Positions 51,108 to 59,953 of a DNA stretch of 64,000 bases are shown here, one piece after another. The stretch lies in assembly GCA_036510975.1 (NCBI GenBank), contig DATCCY010000125.1, forward strand, positions 1 to 64,000. Direction: 5' to 3'. The translations under genes were made by a program, and so were the position numbers. Position 1 is the stretch's first letter; each line of letters begins with the position of its first letter. Source of the stretch: Longivirga sp036510975 (lineage in GTDB: Bacteria; Actinomycetota; Actinomycetes; S36-B12; CAIYMF01). The notes under the pieces are model-generated. The model was given only the letters and a program-made list of their open reading frames with translations, did not search any database and was not told the DNA's origin.

Positions 51108-53051
51108 TCAGCGGGCGGCGAGCCACACCGCGGCGTAGGGCGCGAGCACCAGCTGCCAGTCCTCTATCCGCGGCACGTCGCCGGCGAGGTGCTCGACGAG
51201 CTCGCGGTCGCGCAGCGAGCCGAGCACGCCGGCGTCGCAGCGCTGCCAGTCCTCCGAGACGTTGTAGAGCTGCACGAGGTCGCCTGCGGCGTGGCGGCGC
51301 ACGACGGCGAGCACGGCGGGGTTCGACGTCTCGACCGTGACCGACTCGACGGCCGCGTGCAGCGACGGCAGCGAGCGCCGCACGTCACCGAGGTGGCGGA
51401 CCATCGCGAACACCCGACCCTCAGGGGTGTCCGAGTCGTGGCGCAGGGCCGCGACGTCCCACGGCATCCGCGGACGGTGCATCCAGCGGTTGTCGTCCGC
51501 GTGCGCGGGCTCGTCGAGGTAGCCCGTGTCGTTGAGCAGCGCGAGCTCGTCCCCCATGTACAGCAACGGGATCCCGCCGAACCCGTAGACCATGGCGTAG
51601 GCGCAGTGCAGCCGGGCGACGGCCCGGGCGAGCAGCGCCACGTCGCCTGCCTCGAGCGCCTGCTCGATGCCGGCCAGGCTCGCCGCGCTCCCGCTCATCC
51701 GGCTGTCGCCGGTCGCCTCGTTCACCTGGAACTCCTCGCCGCGCGCGAAGCTCCCCGGTGCCCGACCGGCGTACCACTCCGAGAGGAAGGCGCGATGCGC
51801 CGGACCGTTCCAGCCGACCTGCCACGCGTCGGTGTCGTCGATCGCCCAGCCGATGTCGTCGTGGCAGCGCAGGTAGGTGGCCCATGCGGTCGTCGTCGGC
51901 TTCGGCGGGAACTTCTCGAGCGCGCGCACGAGCAGGCGGACGTCGCGCGTCGCGAGCGCCGACCAGATCTGCACCATGAGGCTGTTGTGGTAGGCGAGGT
52001 CGGACACGTGTCCGGCGTACTCGCCGACGCCGAGGTAGTGCACCACCTGGGCTGGACCGACGATCGCCTCGGCCTTGAACACCAGCGACGGCGCGGCGAT
52101 CCGAGCCACGGCACGCAGAGCGCGGGTGAGGCCGTGCACCTCCGGCTGGTTCTGCGAGTCGGTGCCGAGCCGCTTCCAGAGGAAGGCGATGGCGTCGAGG
52201 CGCAGGCAGTCGACGCCGCGGTTGGCGAGGAACAGGGTGATGTCGGCGAACTCGCACACGACGTCGGGGTTCGACCAGTTGAGGTCCCACTGGTAGTCGT
52301 TGAACGTCGTCCAGACCCAGCCGACGACGTCGTCGTCCCACGTGAAGTTCCCCGGGGCGAAGTCGGGGAAGACCTCGGGCAGGGTGCGCTCGAACTCGTC
52401 CGGCACGGTGCGGTCCGGGAAGACGTGGAAGTAGTCGCGGTAGTGCTGCTCGCCGCGACGCGCGGCCTCGGCCCACGGGTGCTCGCGGGCGACGTGGTTG
52501 AGGACGAGGTCGATGGTGAGCGCGATGCCCGCGCCGTGCAGCGCCGTCGCGAGCGACTCGAGGTCGGTCATGGTGCCGAGGTCGCGCCGTACCGCGCGGT
52601 AGTCGGCGACGGCGTAGCCGCCGTCGTTCGCGCCGTCGCGCGGCGCCAGCAGCGGCATGAGGTGCAGGTAGGTCGTGCCGAGCTCGCGCAGGTAGTCGAT
52701 GTGCTTCGAGACGCCGTCGAGCGTGCCGCCGAAGCGGTCCGCGTAGGCGACGTAGCCGAGGGTGTCGGGCCCCTGGAACCAGTCGGGCGTGAGCAGCCGG
52801 TCGCGGTCGCGGTCGCGGAGCGCCTGCGGGCGGTCGAGCCAGCCGCTCACCGCGATCTCGGCCAGGCGTGCGACGAGCGCGTCGGCGAGCGTGGGCGTGA
52901 ACACCGCGCGGATCCCGGCGTCGAGGTCCGGGCCCCATCGACGTGCCCGGGCCACCAGGTCGTCGGCTCCGTCGGAAGTCGCGGCGCCCACACGGCGCAG
53001 CGCGGCCTCCACCAGGGTGTCGACTCCCGGCAGGGGTGTAAGCGCTGTCAT
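51108..53051 (-). CDS. amylosucrase-like GH13 enzyme
   Basis: 647 residues, the length of amylosucrases. GH13 catalytic motifs: IDLVLNHVAREHPWA (region I), CLRLDAIAFLWKRLGT with the nucleophile Asp (region II), VFKAEAIVG with the acid/base Glu (region III) and YLRCHDDIGWAIDD with the transition-state Asp (region IV). The HDDIGW form and the N-terminal helical domain point to the GH13_4 amylosucrase/sucrose hydrolase group, which uses sucrose to extend alpha-1,4-glucans or hydrolyses it. No signal peptide. The ATG has CACAAT 6 bases upstream on the reverse strand (leaderless). It stands alone, divergent from the ATP-grasp trio. Confidence 0.85.
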   Translation of the reverse strand: MTALTPLPGVDTLVEAALRRVGAATSDGADDLVARARRWGPDLDAGIRAVFTPTLADALVARLAEIAVSGWLDRPQALRDRDRDRLLTPDWFQGPDTLGYVAYADRFGGTLDGVSKHIDYLRELGTTYLHLMPLLAPRDGANDGGYAVADYRAVRRDLGTMTDLESLATALHGAGIALTIDLVLNHVAREHPWAEAARRGEQHYRDYFHVFPDRTVPDEFERTLPEVFPDFAPGNFTWDDDVVGWVWTTFNDYQWDLNWSNPDVVCEFADITLFLANRGVDCLRLDAIAFLWKRLGTDSQNQPEVHGLTRALRAVARIAAPSLVFKAEAIVGPAQVVHYLGVGEYAGHVSDLAYHNSLMVQIWSALATRDVRLLVRALEKFPPKPTTTAWATYLRCHDDIGWAIDDTDAWQVGWNGPAHRAFLSEWYAGRAPGSFARGEEFQVNEATGDSRMSGSAASLAGIEQALEAGDVALLARAVARLHCAYAMVYGFGGIPLLYMGDELALLNDTGYLDEPAHADDNRWMHRPRMPWDVAALRHDSDTPEGRVFAMVRHLGDVRRSLPSLHAAVESVTVETSNPAVLAVVRRHAAGDLVQLYNVSEDWQRCDAGVLGSLRDRELVEHLAGDVPRIEDWQLVLAPYAAVWLAAR

Positions 53052-53262
53052 GCGGACATTGTGGGGGATGCGGACCCCCGGCGGGAGTGGGGTCGGGCGA
53101 CGATCCCTGGAGACCGCTGGTCAGTGGGCGTCGGTCGACGGACCGGGCCCTACGACGGCGTCGAGGTAGGCCTCGAGGGAAGCCCCCGGTCCGTGCCGCA
53201 CGACCCCCGCTGCGGCAACACGCGCGAAACGCGGAGAGCCTGCGGCGGTAACGCGAGCGGTC

Positions 53263-53268
53263 CACACT
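53263..53268 (+). promoter_or_regulatory. -10-like CACACT before the ATP-grasp/alpha-E/transglutaminase trio
   Basis: CACACT is followed by six bases (GCGCAC) and ATG 53275. The 223-base gap to the divergent amylosucrase gene also contains that gene's CACAAT hexamer (53063-53058) and nothing else recognised. Confidence 0.35.
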
Positions 53269-53274
53269 GCGCAC

Positions 53275-54882
53275 ATGCGCGCCGAGGCCGCCCCGGGGAG
53301 CCTCGGGGCCTACGACGAGATGGTCGACGGCTCGGGTCGTCCGCGCCCCGGCATGGGCACGGTCGCCGACGTCCTCACGACCCTCGGCCCCGACGGCCTG
53401 TCCGAGCGCGCGCGGCTGCGAGACGCCTACCTCGACCGGCAGGGCATCACGTTCTCGCTCTCCGGCCGCGAGCGACCCCTCCCGCTCGACCTCGTGCCCC
53501 GCGTGGTCGGGGCCGAGGAGTGGGACCGCGTCGAGAAGGGCATCGTCCAGCGCATCAAGGCCCTCGAGATGTTCCTCGCCGACGTCTACGGGCCCGGGGA
53601 GATCATGGCCGAGGGAGTCGTGCCGCGACGGCTCGTCACGACCTCGAACCACTACCACCGGGCGGCGTACGGGCTGGTGCCGCCGAACGGCGTGCGCATC
53701 GCGGTCGCCGGCATCGACCTGATCCGCGACGAGACCGGCACCTTCCGGGTGCTCGAGGACAACCTGCGCTGCCCCAGCGGCGTCTCCTACGTGCTGGAGA
53801 ACCGCAGGACGCTCGCGCACGTGCTCCCGGAGGTGTTCGCCGGGGCGCAGGTGCGACCCGTCGCGGAGTACCCCGAGCGGCTGCTCGACGCGCTGCGCGC
53901 GGCCGCGCCGTCCGACGTCTCGGACCCCACGGTCGCCGTGCTCACGCCGGGCGTGCACAACTCCGCGCACTTCGAGCACGCGTTCCTCGCCCGCCGCATG
54001 GGCGCGGAGCTCGTCGAGGGCCGCGACCTGTTCTGCCGCGACGACCGGCTCTGGATGCGCACCGTGCGCGGTGCCCGGCCGATCCACGTCATCTACCGCC
54101 GCATCGACGACGAGTTCCTCGACCCGGTCCACTTCGTCCCGAACTCTCTGCTCGGGGTCCCCGGCCTGCTCAACGCCGCCCGCGCCGGCAACGTCGCGAT
54201 CGCGAACGCGGTGGGCAACGGCGTCGCCGACGACAAGGCGATCTACCCCTACGTGCCGGACATGATCCGCTACTACCTCGGCGAGGAGGCGCTGCTCCCC
54301 AACGTCGAGACCTACGACCTCTCCGACGCCGGCCAGCGCGAGCACGTGCTCGCCAACCTCGGTGCGATGGTCGTGAAGCCGGTCGACGGCTCAGGCGGCT
54401 ACGGCCTGGTCATCGGCACCTCGGCCACCGAGGAGCAGCTCCTCGGTGTCACCCGTGCGATCCAGGACGACCCGCGCCAGTGGATCGCCCAGCCGATCGT
54501 CACCCTCTCCACGTGTCCGACCGTGGTCGGCGAGGGGGCCGTCGAACCGAGGCACGTCGATCTCCGGCCGTTCGCCGTCAACGACGGCGACGAGGTCTAC
54601 GTCCTGCCCGGCGGGCTGACCCGCGTGGCGCTGCCCAAGGGCAGCCTCGTCGTGAACTCCTCGCAGGGCGGCGGGTCGAAGGACACCTGGGTGCTCGACG
54701 AGGGCGACCGGGGTCTCGACGACGAGGGACGCCCGACGCCGCCGAGGGTCACCCGGGTACGGCGTAGCGCGGTGGCACGGCAGAGCGCCCCGGTGAGCGC
54801 GGACGAGCGGCTGCGGCAGCAGGAAGGCCAGCAGCAGCAACGGCTCTCGCCGATGCCTGCCCACGGGGTGACGACGTGCTGA
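53275..54882 (+). CDS. circularly permuted ATP-grasp type 2 protein (COG2308)
   Basis: 535 residues. The CP_ATPgrasp family is recognised from YDEMVDGSGRPRPG near the N-terminus, EEWDRVEKGIVQRIKALEMF, VLEDNLRCPSGVSYVLENR, RRIDDEFLDPVHF, NAVGNGVADDKAIYPYVPDM, and VVKPVDGSGGYGLVIG (nucleotide loop), ending with SSQGGGSKDTWVL. The family is predicted to ligate peptides or amino acids. It forms a conserved operon with alpha-E and a transglutaminase-like protein. The C-terminal tail is Gln-rich and overlaps the next gene by 7 bases. Confidence 0.88.
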   Translation: MRAEAAPGSLGAYDEMVDGSGRPRPGMGTVADVLTTLGPDGLSERARLRDAYLDRQGITFSLSGRERPLPLDLVPRVVGAEEWDRVEKGIVQRIKALEMFLADVYGPGEIMAEGVVPRRLVTTSNHYHRAAYGLVPPNGVRIAVAGIDLIRDETGTFRVLEDNLRCPSGVSYVLENRRTLAHVLPEVFAGAQVRPVAEYPERLLDALRAAAPSDVSDPTVAVLTPGVHNSAHFEHAFLARRMGAELVEGRDLFCRDDRLWMRTVRGARPIHVIYRRIDDEFLDPVHFVPNSLLGVPGLLNAARAGNVAIANAVGNGVADDKAIYPYVPDMIRYYLGEEALLPNVETYDLSDAGQREHVLANLGAMVVKPVDGSGGYGLVIGTSATEEQLLGVTRAIQDDPRQWIAQPIVTLSTCPTVVGEGAVEPRHVDLRPFAVNDGDEVYVLPGGLTRVALPKGSLVVNSSQGGGSKDTWVLDEGDRGLDDEGRPTPPRVTRVRRSAVARQSAPVSADERLRQQEGQQQQRLSPMPAHGVTTC

Positions 54883-55784
54883 GCCGGCTCGCGGAGTCGT
54901 TCTACTGGATCGGCCGCTACCTCGAGCGCGCCGAGGCGACCGCACGTCTGCTCGCCGAGCACTACCACCTCACGGTCGAGGACCGCTCCGTGCCCGACGA
55001 CATCGCGGCCGTCGTCGTGCTCGACGCGCTGTCGCTCGCGCACGACGTCGTCGCCACCCCGACCGAGCTCGTGCGCTCGCTGCTCGGGGAGGCCGCCAAC
55101 CCGTCCACCGTCATCGGGTCGGTCGCCGCCGCCCGCGAGAACGCGCGCAGCGTCCGGGACGCGCTCTCCGGCGACGTGTTCGAGGCGCTCAACGGTGCGC
55201 ACCTGACCCTGACCCGGGGCCTCACCGCTGCCGCGAGCCCGGGTGCCTCGATGTACCGCGTCCTCGAGCGGCTCATGGTCGTCAACGGCGCCGTGGAGTG
55301 GACGATGCCGCGCGACGAGGGCCACCTGTTCCTCTCCCTCGGCCGCGCCCTCGAGCGGATCGACATGACGGCCCGGCTGCTCGACGTCCGGCACGACCTC
55401 GTCTGGCCCGACACCGGGCCGGTCGCGACGCTGCGCTCGGCGGCCGGCCTCTCGGCCTTCCTGCGCACCGGCGAGGCACCGACCGGTGACCAGGTCCGCG
55501 AGTTCCTCGTACTCGACCCGAACTTCCCGAGGTCGATGCTGCACTCCGCGCAGCGCGCCGAGGCGGCTGTCCGTGGGCTGCAGATGCTCGGGGGCGTCGA
55601 CGACGGCGAGCTCGTCCGCGAGGTCGGCCTGATGCGCTCGCGCCTGGAGTTCGCCGGTGGCGTCCACGACCCCGCGGTCATCGACCAGCTCGTGCACGAC
55701 ACGCAGCTCTCCGGCGTCTCGACCGCGGCCGCCGTCGCGGCCGCCTACTTCCGCCAGGCCGGCACGATCGTGTGGAGCCACTGA
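54876..55784 (+). CDS. alpha-E domain protein (COG2307)
   Basis: 302 residues, all-helical. The start MLSRLAESFYWIGRYLERAE is the hallmark of the alpha-E family; LERIDMTARLLDVRHD and a Cys-free helical core follow. The family has conserved Glu/Arg residues but no known activity; it always accompanies the ATP-grasp protein. GTG 54876 overlaps the upstream stop by 7 bases, and its own stop overlaps the next ATG (TGATG). Confidence 0.88.
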   Translation: MLSRLAESFYWIGRYLERAEATARLLAEHYHLTVEDRSVPDDIAAVVVLDALSLAHDVVATPTELVRSLLGEAANPSTVIGSVAAARENARSVRDALSGDVFEALNGAHLTLTRGLTAAASPGASMYRVLERLMVVNGAVEWTMPRDEGHLFLSLGRALERIDMTARLLDVRHDLVWPDTGPVATLRSAAGLSAFLRTGEAPTGDQVREFLVLDPNFPRSMLHSAQRAEAAVRGLQMLGGVDDGELVREVGLMRSRLEFAGGVHDPAVIDQLVHDTQLSGVSTAAAVAAAYFRQAGTIVWSH

Positions 55785-56641
55785 TGTCGACCGGACGCCG
55801 CCTGCGCATCACGCACCGCACGGGCTACCGCTACATCGCGCCCGTCGCGGCCTCGTTCAACGAGGTGCGGATGACCCCGCGTGACGCCGACGGCCAGATG
55901 CTGCTGTCGCACCAGCTGCAGGTCTCGCCGCGTGCATCGGTCCAGGCCTACGTCGACTACTGGGGCGCTCTCGTGCAGTCCTTCGACGTGCACGAGGAGC
56001 ACGACGTCCTCGAGATCGTCGCGACGAGCCTCGTCGACGTCCCTCACGGGCACCCGGTCGGCGACGGCGTCGACTGGGCGACCGTGCGCAGCACCGACGT
56101 GACCGACCGCTGGGGCGAGTTCCTCGCGCCGACCGCCCTCGTCGACGACGCCCGCGAGGACCCGGCGCGCGCGGGCATCGTCGACCAGCTCCGTCGGCTG
56201 CCCACCCCGGCCCTCGCGGTCCGCGGGGCCGTCGAGGCGACCCGCGACCGGATCCGCTACGACGACAGCGCCACCGGCGTCACGACCACGGCGGCCGAGG
56301 CCTGGGCCGCACGCGGCGGTGTGTGCCAGGACTACTCGCACACGATGCTCTCGCTGCTGCGCGCCATGGGGATCCCCGCGCGCTACGTGAGCGGCTACCT
56401 CCACGACGAGGAGGAGACGCCCGGGCGCACGGTCGTCGGCGAGAGCCACGCCTGGATCGAGGTGTGGAACGGCCGCTGGGAGGCCTACGACCCCACCAAC
56501 GACCGGTCGGTCGGCTCCGCGCACGTCGTCGTGGCTCGCGGTCGCGACTACGCGGACGTCCCACCGCTCAAGGGCATCTACGCCGGCGGCGCGAGCGAGT
56601 CCCTCGGCGTCACCGTCGAGATCACCCAGCTCGCCCTCTGA
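55784..56641 (+). CDS. transglutaminase-like cysteine protease (COG1305)
   Basis: 285 residues. An N-terminal beta domain (RRLRITHRTGYRYIAPVAAS) is followed by the transglutaminase core with the triad Cys in RGGVCQDYSHTMLSLLR, His in GESHAWIEVWNGRW and Asp in AYDPTND. It lacks a signal peptide or membrane span, so it is cytoplasmic and more likely a peptidase or amidase than a cross-linker. ATG 55784 is used in preference to GTG 55772 because of the TGGAG spacing. Third member of the conserved trio. Confidence 0.88.
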   Translation: MSTGRRLRITHRTGYRYIAPVAASFNEVRMTPRDADGQMLLSHQLQVSPRASVQAYVDYWGALVQSFDVHEEHDVLEIVATSLVDVPHGHPVGDGVDWATVRSTDVTDRWGEFLAPTALVDDAREDPARAGIVDQLRRLPTPALAVRGAVEATRDRIRYDDSATGVTTTAAEAWAARGGVCQDYSHTMLSLLRAMGIPARYVSGYLHDEEETPGRTVVGESHAWIEVWNGRWEAYDPTNDRSVGSAHVVVARGRDYADVPPLKGIYAGGASESLGVTVEITQLAL

Positions 56642-56674
56642 CCCGCGTCGGCCCACCTCGCGACGCTGGCGCTC

Positions 56675-57483
56675 TCACGCCTCCGGCGCCGACGGACCGT
56701 AGAAGTCCTTGTCGTAGACGTGCTCGAAGCCCGCGGCCAGCATGTGGCGGAACGACGGGTTCGTCGGCGAGCTGGTCGTCTCTGTGTGGACGAGGTCGCA
56801 CCCCATCTCGGCTGCCGCGCTGATCCGTCGCGCGAACGTGGCGGACTGCATGCCCCGCCCCGGTGCGACGGCAGAGTGGCGCCGAACCCGAGCCACGCCA
56901 GGTCGTCGCTCACGTACATCGCACCGACCGACACGACCTCGTCATGGTCGACGACCCCGAAGTGCCGGAAGCCGCTCGAGCCCAGCGTCGCACCCAACCA
57001 CGCACTCATCACCGGAGGGACCCCCCACGCCGCCACGTTGACCGCAGCGAATGCGTCCCGGTCCTCGGTCGTCAGCTCACGCACGAGGAGGCCACCCACC
57101 CCCGTCACCTCACCCGGCGTTCGCCAGACCTTGGCCTGCCTGGTCGCCGAGGCTACGAGCCCCTGTGCCGCGAGCAGCTCCTCGGCTCCCTCGGGCCTGG
57201 CGACCGGAGACAGCTCCAGGACGTAGTCGGTCTGGGAGCGTTCGGCATACCAGCGACGGATACGACCGACCTCGGCCTCGTCGGCCGGATGTACGACGCC
57301 GAAGCCGATGACCCGGTTGAACAGGCCGTAGTTGACCGACCTGAGTACCGGAAGTGGTACCGGACCCGAGCGGTCGACCTCGGCACCGAGGGGATTGCCC
57401 CCGACCGCGCCGGTGGCCTCGACGCAGGCGGCCCATGCCTGCGACTCGTGGTTCTCGATGCGCACTGCGACGTCGCGCTCCAT
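56675..57483 (-). pseudogene. GNAT-family acetyltransferase disrupted by a frameshift
   Basis: The first frame from ATG 57483 (GGGGGGG-type ribosome site) encodes a two-part GNAT protein up to WLGFGATLPSHRG. The expected acetyl-CoA loop and C-terminus (RGMQSATFARRISAAAEMGC, then FRHMLAAGFEHVYDKDFYGP) are in the next frame, ending at 56675. The break is at 56852-56863, where the plus strand reads GCCCCGCCCCGG; one extra base pair would restore HRGRGMQ. Left unrepaired, the first frame runs on with nonsense to 56578. Either a recent inactivation or an assembly error in a GC homopolymer run. Substrate unknown. Confidence 0.75.
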
Positions 57484-57593
57484 ACCCCCCCGGCGCGACC
57501 CCTCCGTCGCGCATGCGGCGCAGGTTACGACCACCGAGTACGGCGTCGCACGACGAGCGCGCCTGAGTGCGCCGGGTCTGGGAGCCTCGGCGT

Positions 57594-58178
57594 ATGACGC
57601 TCACCGACGTGCCCTGGGATTCCGGCGAGTGGACGACGCCCCCCGTGTCGTCGCGGGTCGAGGGCAGCGACCTCGTCGTCGTCGCGCGCGAGGGCAGCGA
57701 CCTGTGGCAGGTGACGTCGTACGGGTTCGTGCACGACGACGGCCACGGGCTGCTCGTCGACGTGCCCGACGGCCGCGCGGTCGAGGTGTCGTTCCTCGCC
57801 GACTTCGCCGAGCAGTTCGACCAGGCAGGGGTCCTCGTCCGGGCCGACGCGACTCACTGGGTGAAGGCGGGCGTGGAGTTCGCCGACGGTGCCCCGCAGG
57901 TCGGGGCCGTCGTGACGCGCGGCGTCTCCGACTGGTCGACGGCTCCGTTCCCCGACTGGCACGGCCGGGAGGTCACGGTCCGCGTGAGCCGCAGCGGCGA
58001 CGCGCTCACCGTGCGGGCGAGGGCGGGCGGCGACTGGCACCTCGTGCGGCTCGCGCCCATCGACCCGACCCTCACCTGGCGGGCCGGTCCCTTCTGCTGC
58101 TCACCCACGCACGGTGGCCTGGCGGTGCGGTTCACCGGCTTCGCGATCGGCCCGGCGGACGCCGACCTGCACGGCTGA
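57594..58178 (+). CDS. DUF1349 family protein
   Basis: 194 residues with a concanavalin-like beta-sandwich pattern: VSSRVEGSDLVVVAREGSDL, FAEQFDQAGVLVRADATHWV then KAGVEF, VTVRVSRSGDALTVRARAGG, and AGPFCCSPTHGGLAVRFTGF. The DUF1349 family (YesU-like) probably binds carbohydrate. No signal peptide. Start supported by GAGCCT (57582-57587) 6 bases upstream of the ATG. Monocistronic. Confidence 0.8.
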   Translation: MTLTDVPWDSGEWTTPPVSSRVEGSDLVVVAREGSDLWQVTSYGFVHDDGHGLLVDVPDGRAVEVSFLADFAEQFDQAGVLVRADATHWVKAGVEFADGAPQVGAVVTRGVSDWSTAPFPDWHGREVTVRVSRSGDALTVRARAGGDWHLVRLAPIDPTLTWRAGPFCCSPTHGGLAVRFTGFAIGPADADLHG

Positions 58179-58316
58179 GGAGGGCCGCCCGCCACACCGC
58201 ACTCCTGCGAACCTCCCGCTGAGCGGTGTCCCTGGTGGGAGGATGTCCGCGGATCGGTCCAGCACGGACCGACGGGGTCCGTCGGCACCACCGTGCCGGC
58301 TCACGAAAGGCACGAC

Positions 58317-58718
58317 ATGCATCTGATCGCCGAGATCGGGAATGGGTCCCTCCTGTGGGACATGCTCTGGATCTTCCTGTTCATCATCTGGTTCTGGCTG
58401 CTCATCACCGTCTTCGGTGACATCTTTCGCAGCGACGACCTGGGCGGGTTCGCCAAGACGCTCTGGATCATCTTCATCATCCTGTTCGTCTATCTCGGCG
58501 TGTTCGTCTACCTCATCGTGCGCGGCAAGGGCATGCAGGAGCGCAACATCGCGGCGATGACCGCGGCGCAGCAGGCCCAGGCCGAGTACATCAAGTCGGT
58601 CGCCGGCAGCAGTTCGACCAGCTCCGCCGAGGAGATCGCTCGCCTCGCGGACCTCAAGGACAAAGGCGTCCTGTCCGAGGAGGAGTTCGCCGCGGCCAAG
58701 GCCAAGGCGCTCGGCTAG
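58317..58718 (+). CDS. two-span membrane protein with SHOCT domain
   Basis: 133 residues. Two hydrophobic segments (about 11-37 and 49-70) resemble the PLDc_N membrane hairpin. A short Gln/Ala/Ser linker leads to a C-terminal SHOCT motif (EEIARLADLKDKGVLSEEEF then AAAKAKALG), a short oligomerisation module. Function unknown. ATG 58317 follows GAAAGG by 6 bases; an upstream in-frame ATG at 58293 lacks a ribosome site. Followed directly by a strong hairpin. Confidence 0.78.
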   Translation: MHLIAEIGNGSLLWDMLWIFLFIIWFWLLITVFGDIFRSDDLGGFAKTLWIIFIILFVYLGVFVYLIVRGKGMQERNIAAMTAAQQAQAEYIKSVAGSSSTSSAEEIARLADLKDKGVLSEEEFAAAKAKALG

Positions 58719-58731
58719 GACCACAGCACCA

Positions 58732-58770
58732 ACGACGCCCCCGCGACCACCTCGGTCGCGGGGGCGTCGT
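58732..58770. terminator. perfect 17-bp-stem hairpin terminator
   Basis: Arms 58732-58748 and 58754-58770 are exact reverse complements (17 pairs) around a 5-base loop ACCTC, 14 bases after the SHOCT gene stop. No U-tract follows. The next gene on the same strand starts 85 bases later. Confidence 0.85.
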
Positions 58771-58855
58771 CCGTCGCGACGACGACGGCACGCGCACCGG
58801 GACCTCGCCGCGACATCATGGGGGCGCGCCCGCAGACCTGCTCCGCATCCAGCAC

Positions 58856-59953
58856 ATGCTGCCCCGGCCGCTCGCCTACGTGCTCGGCGGCGGCGGCTCG
58901 CGCGGAGCCGTCCAGCTCGGCATGCTGCGCGCCCTGGCGACGACCGACCTTCGGCCGGACCTGGTGGTCGGCACGAGCGTCGGATCGCTCAACGGCGCGA
59001 TCCTCGCCTCGGAGCCCGGCGGTGCGGCCGCGAGGCTCGAGGACATCTGGCCACGCATCGACCGCCAGCAGGTGTTCCCGGGAGGGTTCTTCCTCAAGAC
59101 GCTCGCGGCCACCACGTCCGGTCGCCCCTACGTCTTCGACCCCACGCCGCTGTCGGAGCTGATGGCCGAATGCATCCCGGAGTCCCGGATCGAGGACCTC
59201 GAGCTGCCGTTCGTCGCCATGGCTACCGACCTCGACACCGGGGTACGTGTCGAGCTGGACTCCGGCGACCTGCGGTCCGCACTGCTCGCCTCGTCCGCCG
59301 TACCGATCGCCTTCCCCTGGGTCGAGCGCGACGGTCGTCGGCTCGTCGACGGCGGGCTCGTCGACAACATCCCGGTCCGCGAGGCGCGGGCCCGGGGCGC
59401 GCGTTCGGTCATGGTGCTCGACAGCGGCATCTTCGGCGCCGAGGGCCGGTGGTCGGAGGGGATCATGGGCGTCGCCGTCCAGGCCCTCGCCATCGCGGGG
59501 CGTCAGCAGATCACCGTCGACCTCGAGATCGCGGCGGAGGTCCCGGTGCTCTACTTCCCGGTGCCCGCGACCATCCCCACGACGATCTTCGACTTCGAGA
59601 GCACCGAGGCGCTGGCCCAGGAGTCCTACGAGCAGGGGATGCGCGCGCTGCACGTGCTCGCCGGCTCCGGACCCCAGTCCGGGCAGCTGCCGGCCGGCCT
59701 CTACGGCGAGCCTCCGCTCGCGATCCTCAACCCCGAGATCGAGGCGCTGCTTCGACCCTTCCCGTCACGCTCGAGGACGCCCGTCAGCCGGAGGAGGCGG
59801 CGACCCGCGCGAACAGTGCCTCGTAGTCCGCGACCATGCGCTCGGCCGAGAACCTCGTCTCCGCAGTACGCCGGCACACCGCTCGGTCGAGGCGGTCGAG
59901 GCGCCCCACGGCGGCCACCGCGTCGCCCGAGCCCTGCACCAGGAATCCGGTGA
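58856..59953 (+). CDS. patatin-like phospholipase (C-terminus doubtful)
   Basis: 365 residues as read. The N-terminal 300 residues are a bacterial patatin: oxyanion loop GGGGSRGAVQLGML, nucleophile elbow VVGTSVGSLNGAI (GxSxG), and the catalytic Asp in RRLVDGGLVDNIPV (DGG). It likely acts as a cytoplasmic lipid acyl hydrolase. After EIEALLRPFP the frame becomes Arg/Pro-rich and overlaps the converging GT4 gene by 170 bases. A shift near 59760 would instead give TLPVTLEDARQPEEAATR and stop at 59826, so the natural C-terminus is probably near 59780-59826. Confidence 0.75.
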   Translation: MLPRPLAYVLGGGGSRGAVQLGMLRALATTDLRPDLVVGTSVGSLNGAILASEPGGAAARLEDIWPRIDRQQVFPGGFFLKTLAATTSGRPYVFDPTPLSELMAECIPESRIEDLELPFVAMATDLDTGVRVELDSGDLRSALLASSAVPIAFPWVERDGRRLVDGGLVDNIPVREARARGARSVMVLDSGIFGAEGRWSEGIMGVAVQALAIAGRQQITVDLEIAAEVPVLYFPVPATIPTTIFDFESTEALAQESYEQGMRALHVLAGSGPQSGQLPAGLYGEPPLAILNPEIEALLRPFPSRSRTPVSRRRRRPARTVPRSPRPCARPRTSSPQYAGTPLGRGGRGAPRRPPRRPSPAPGIR

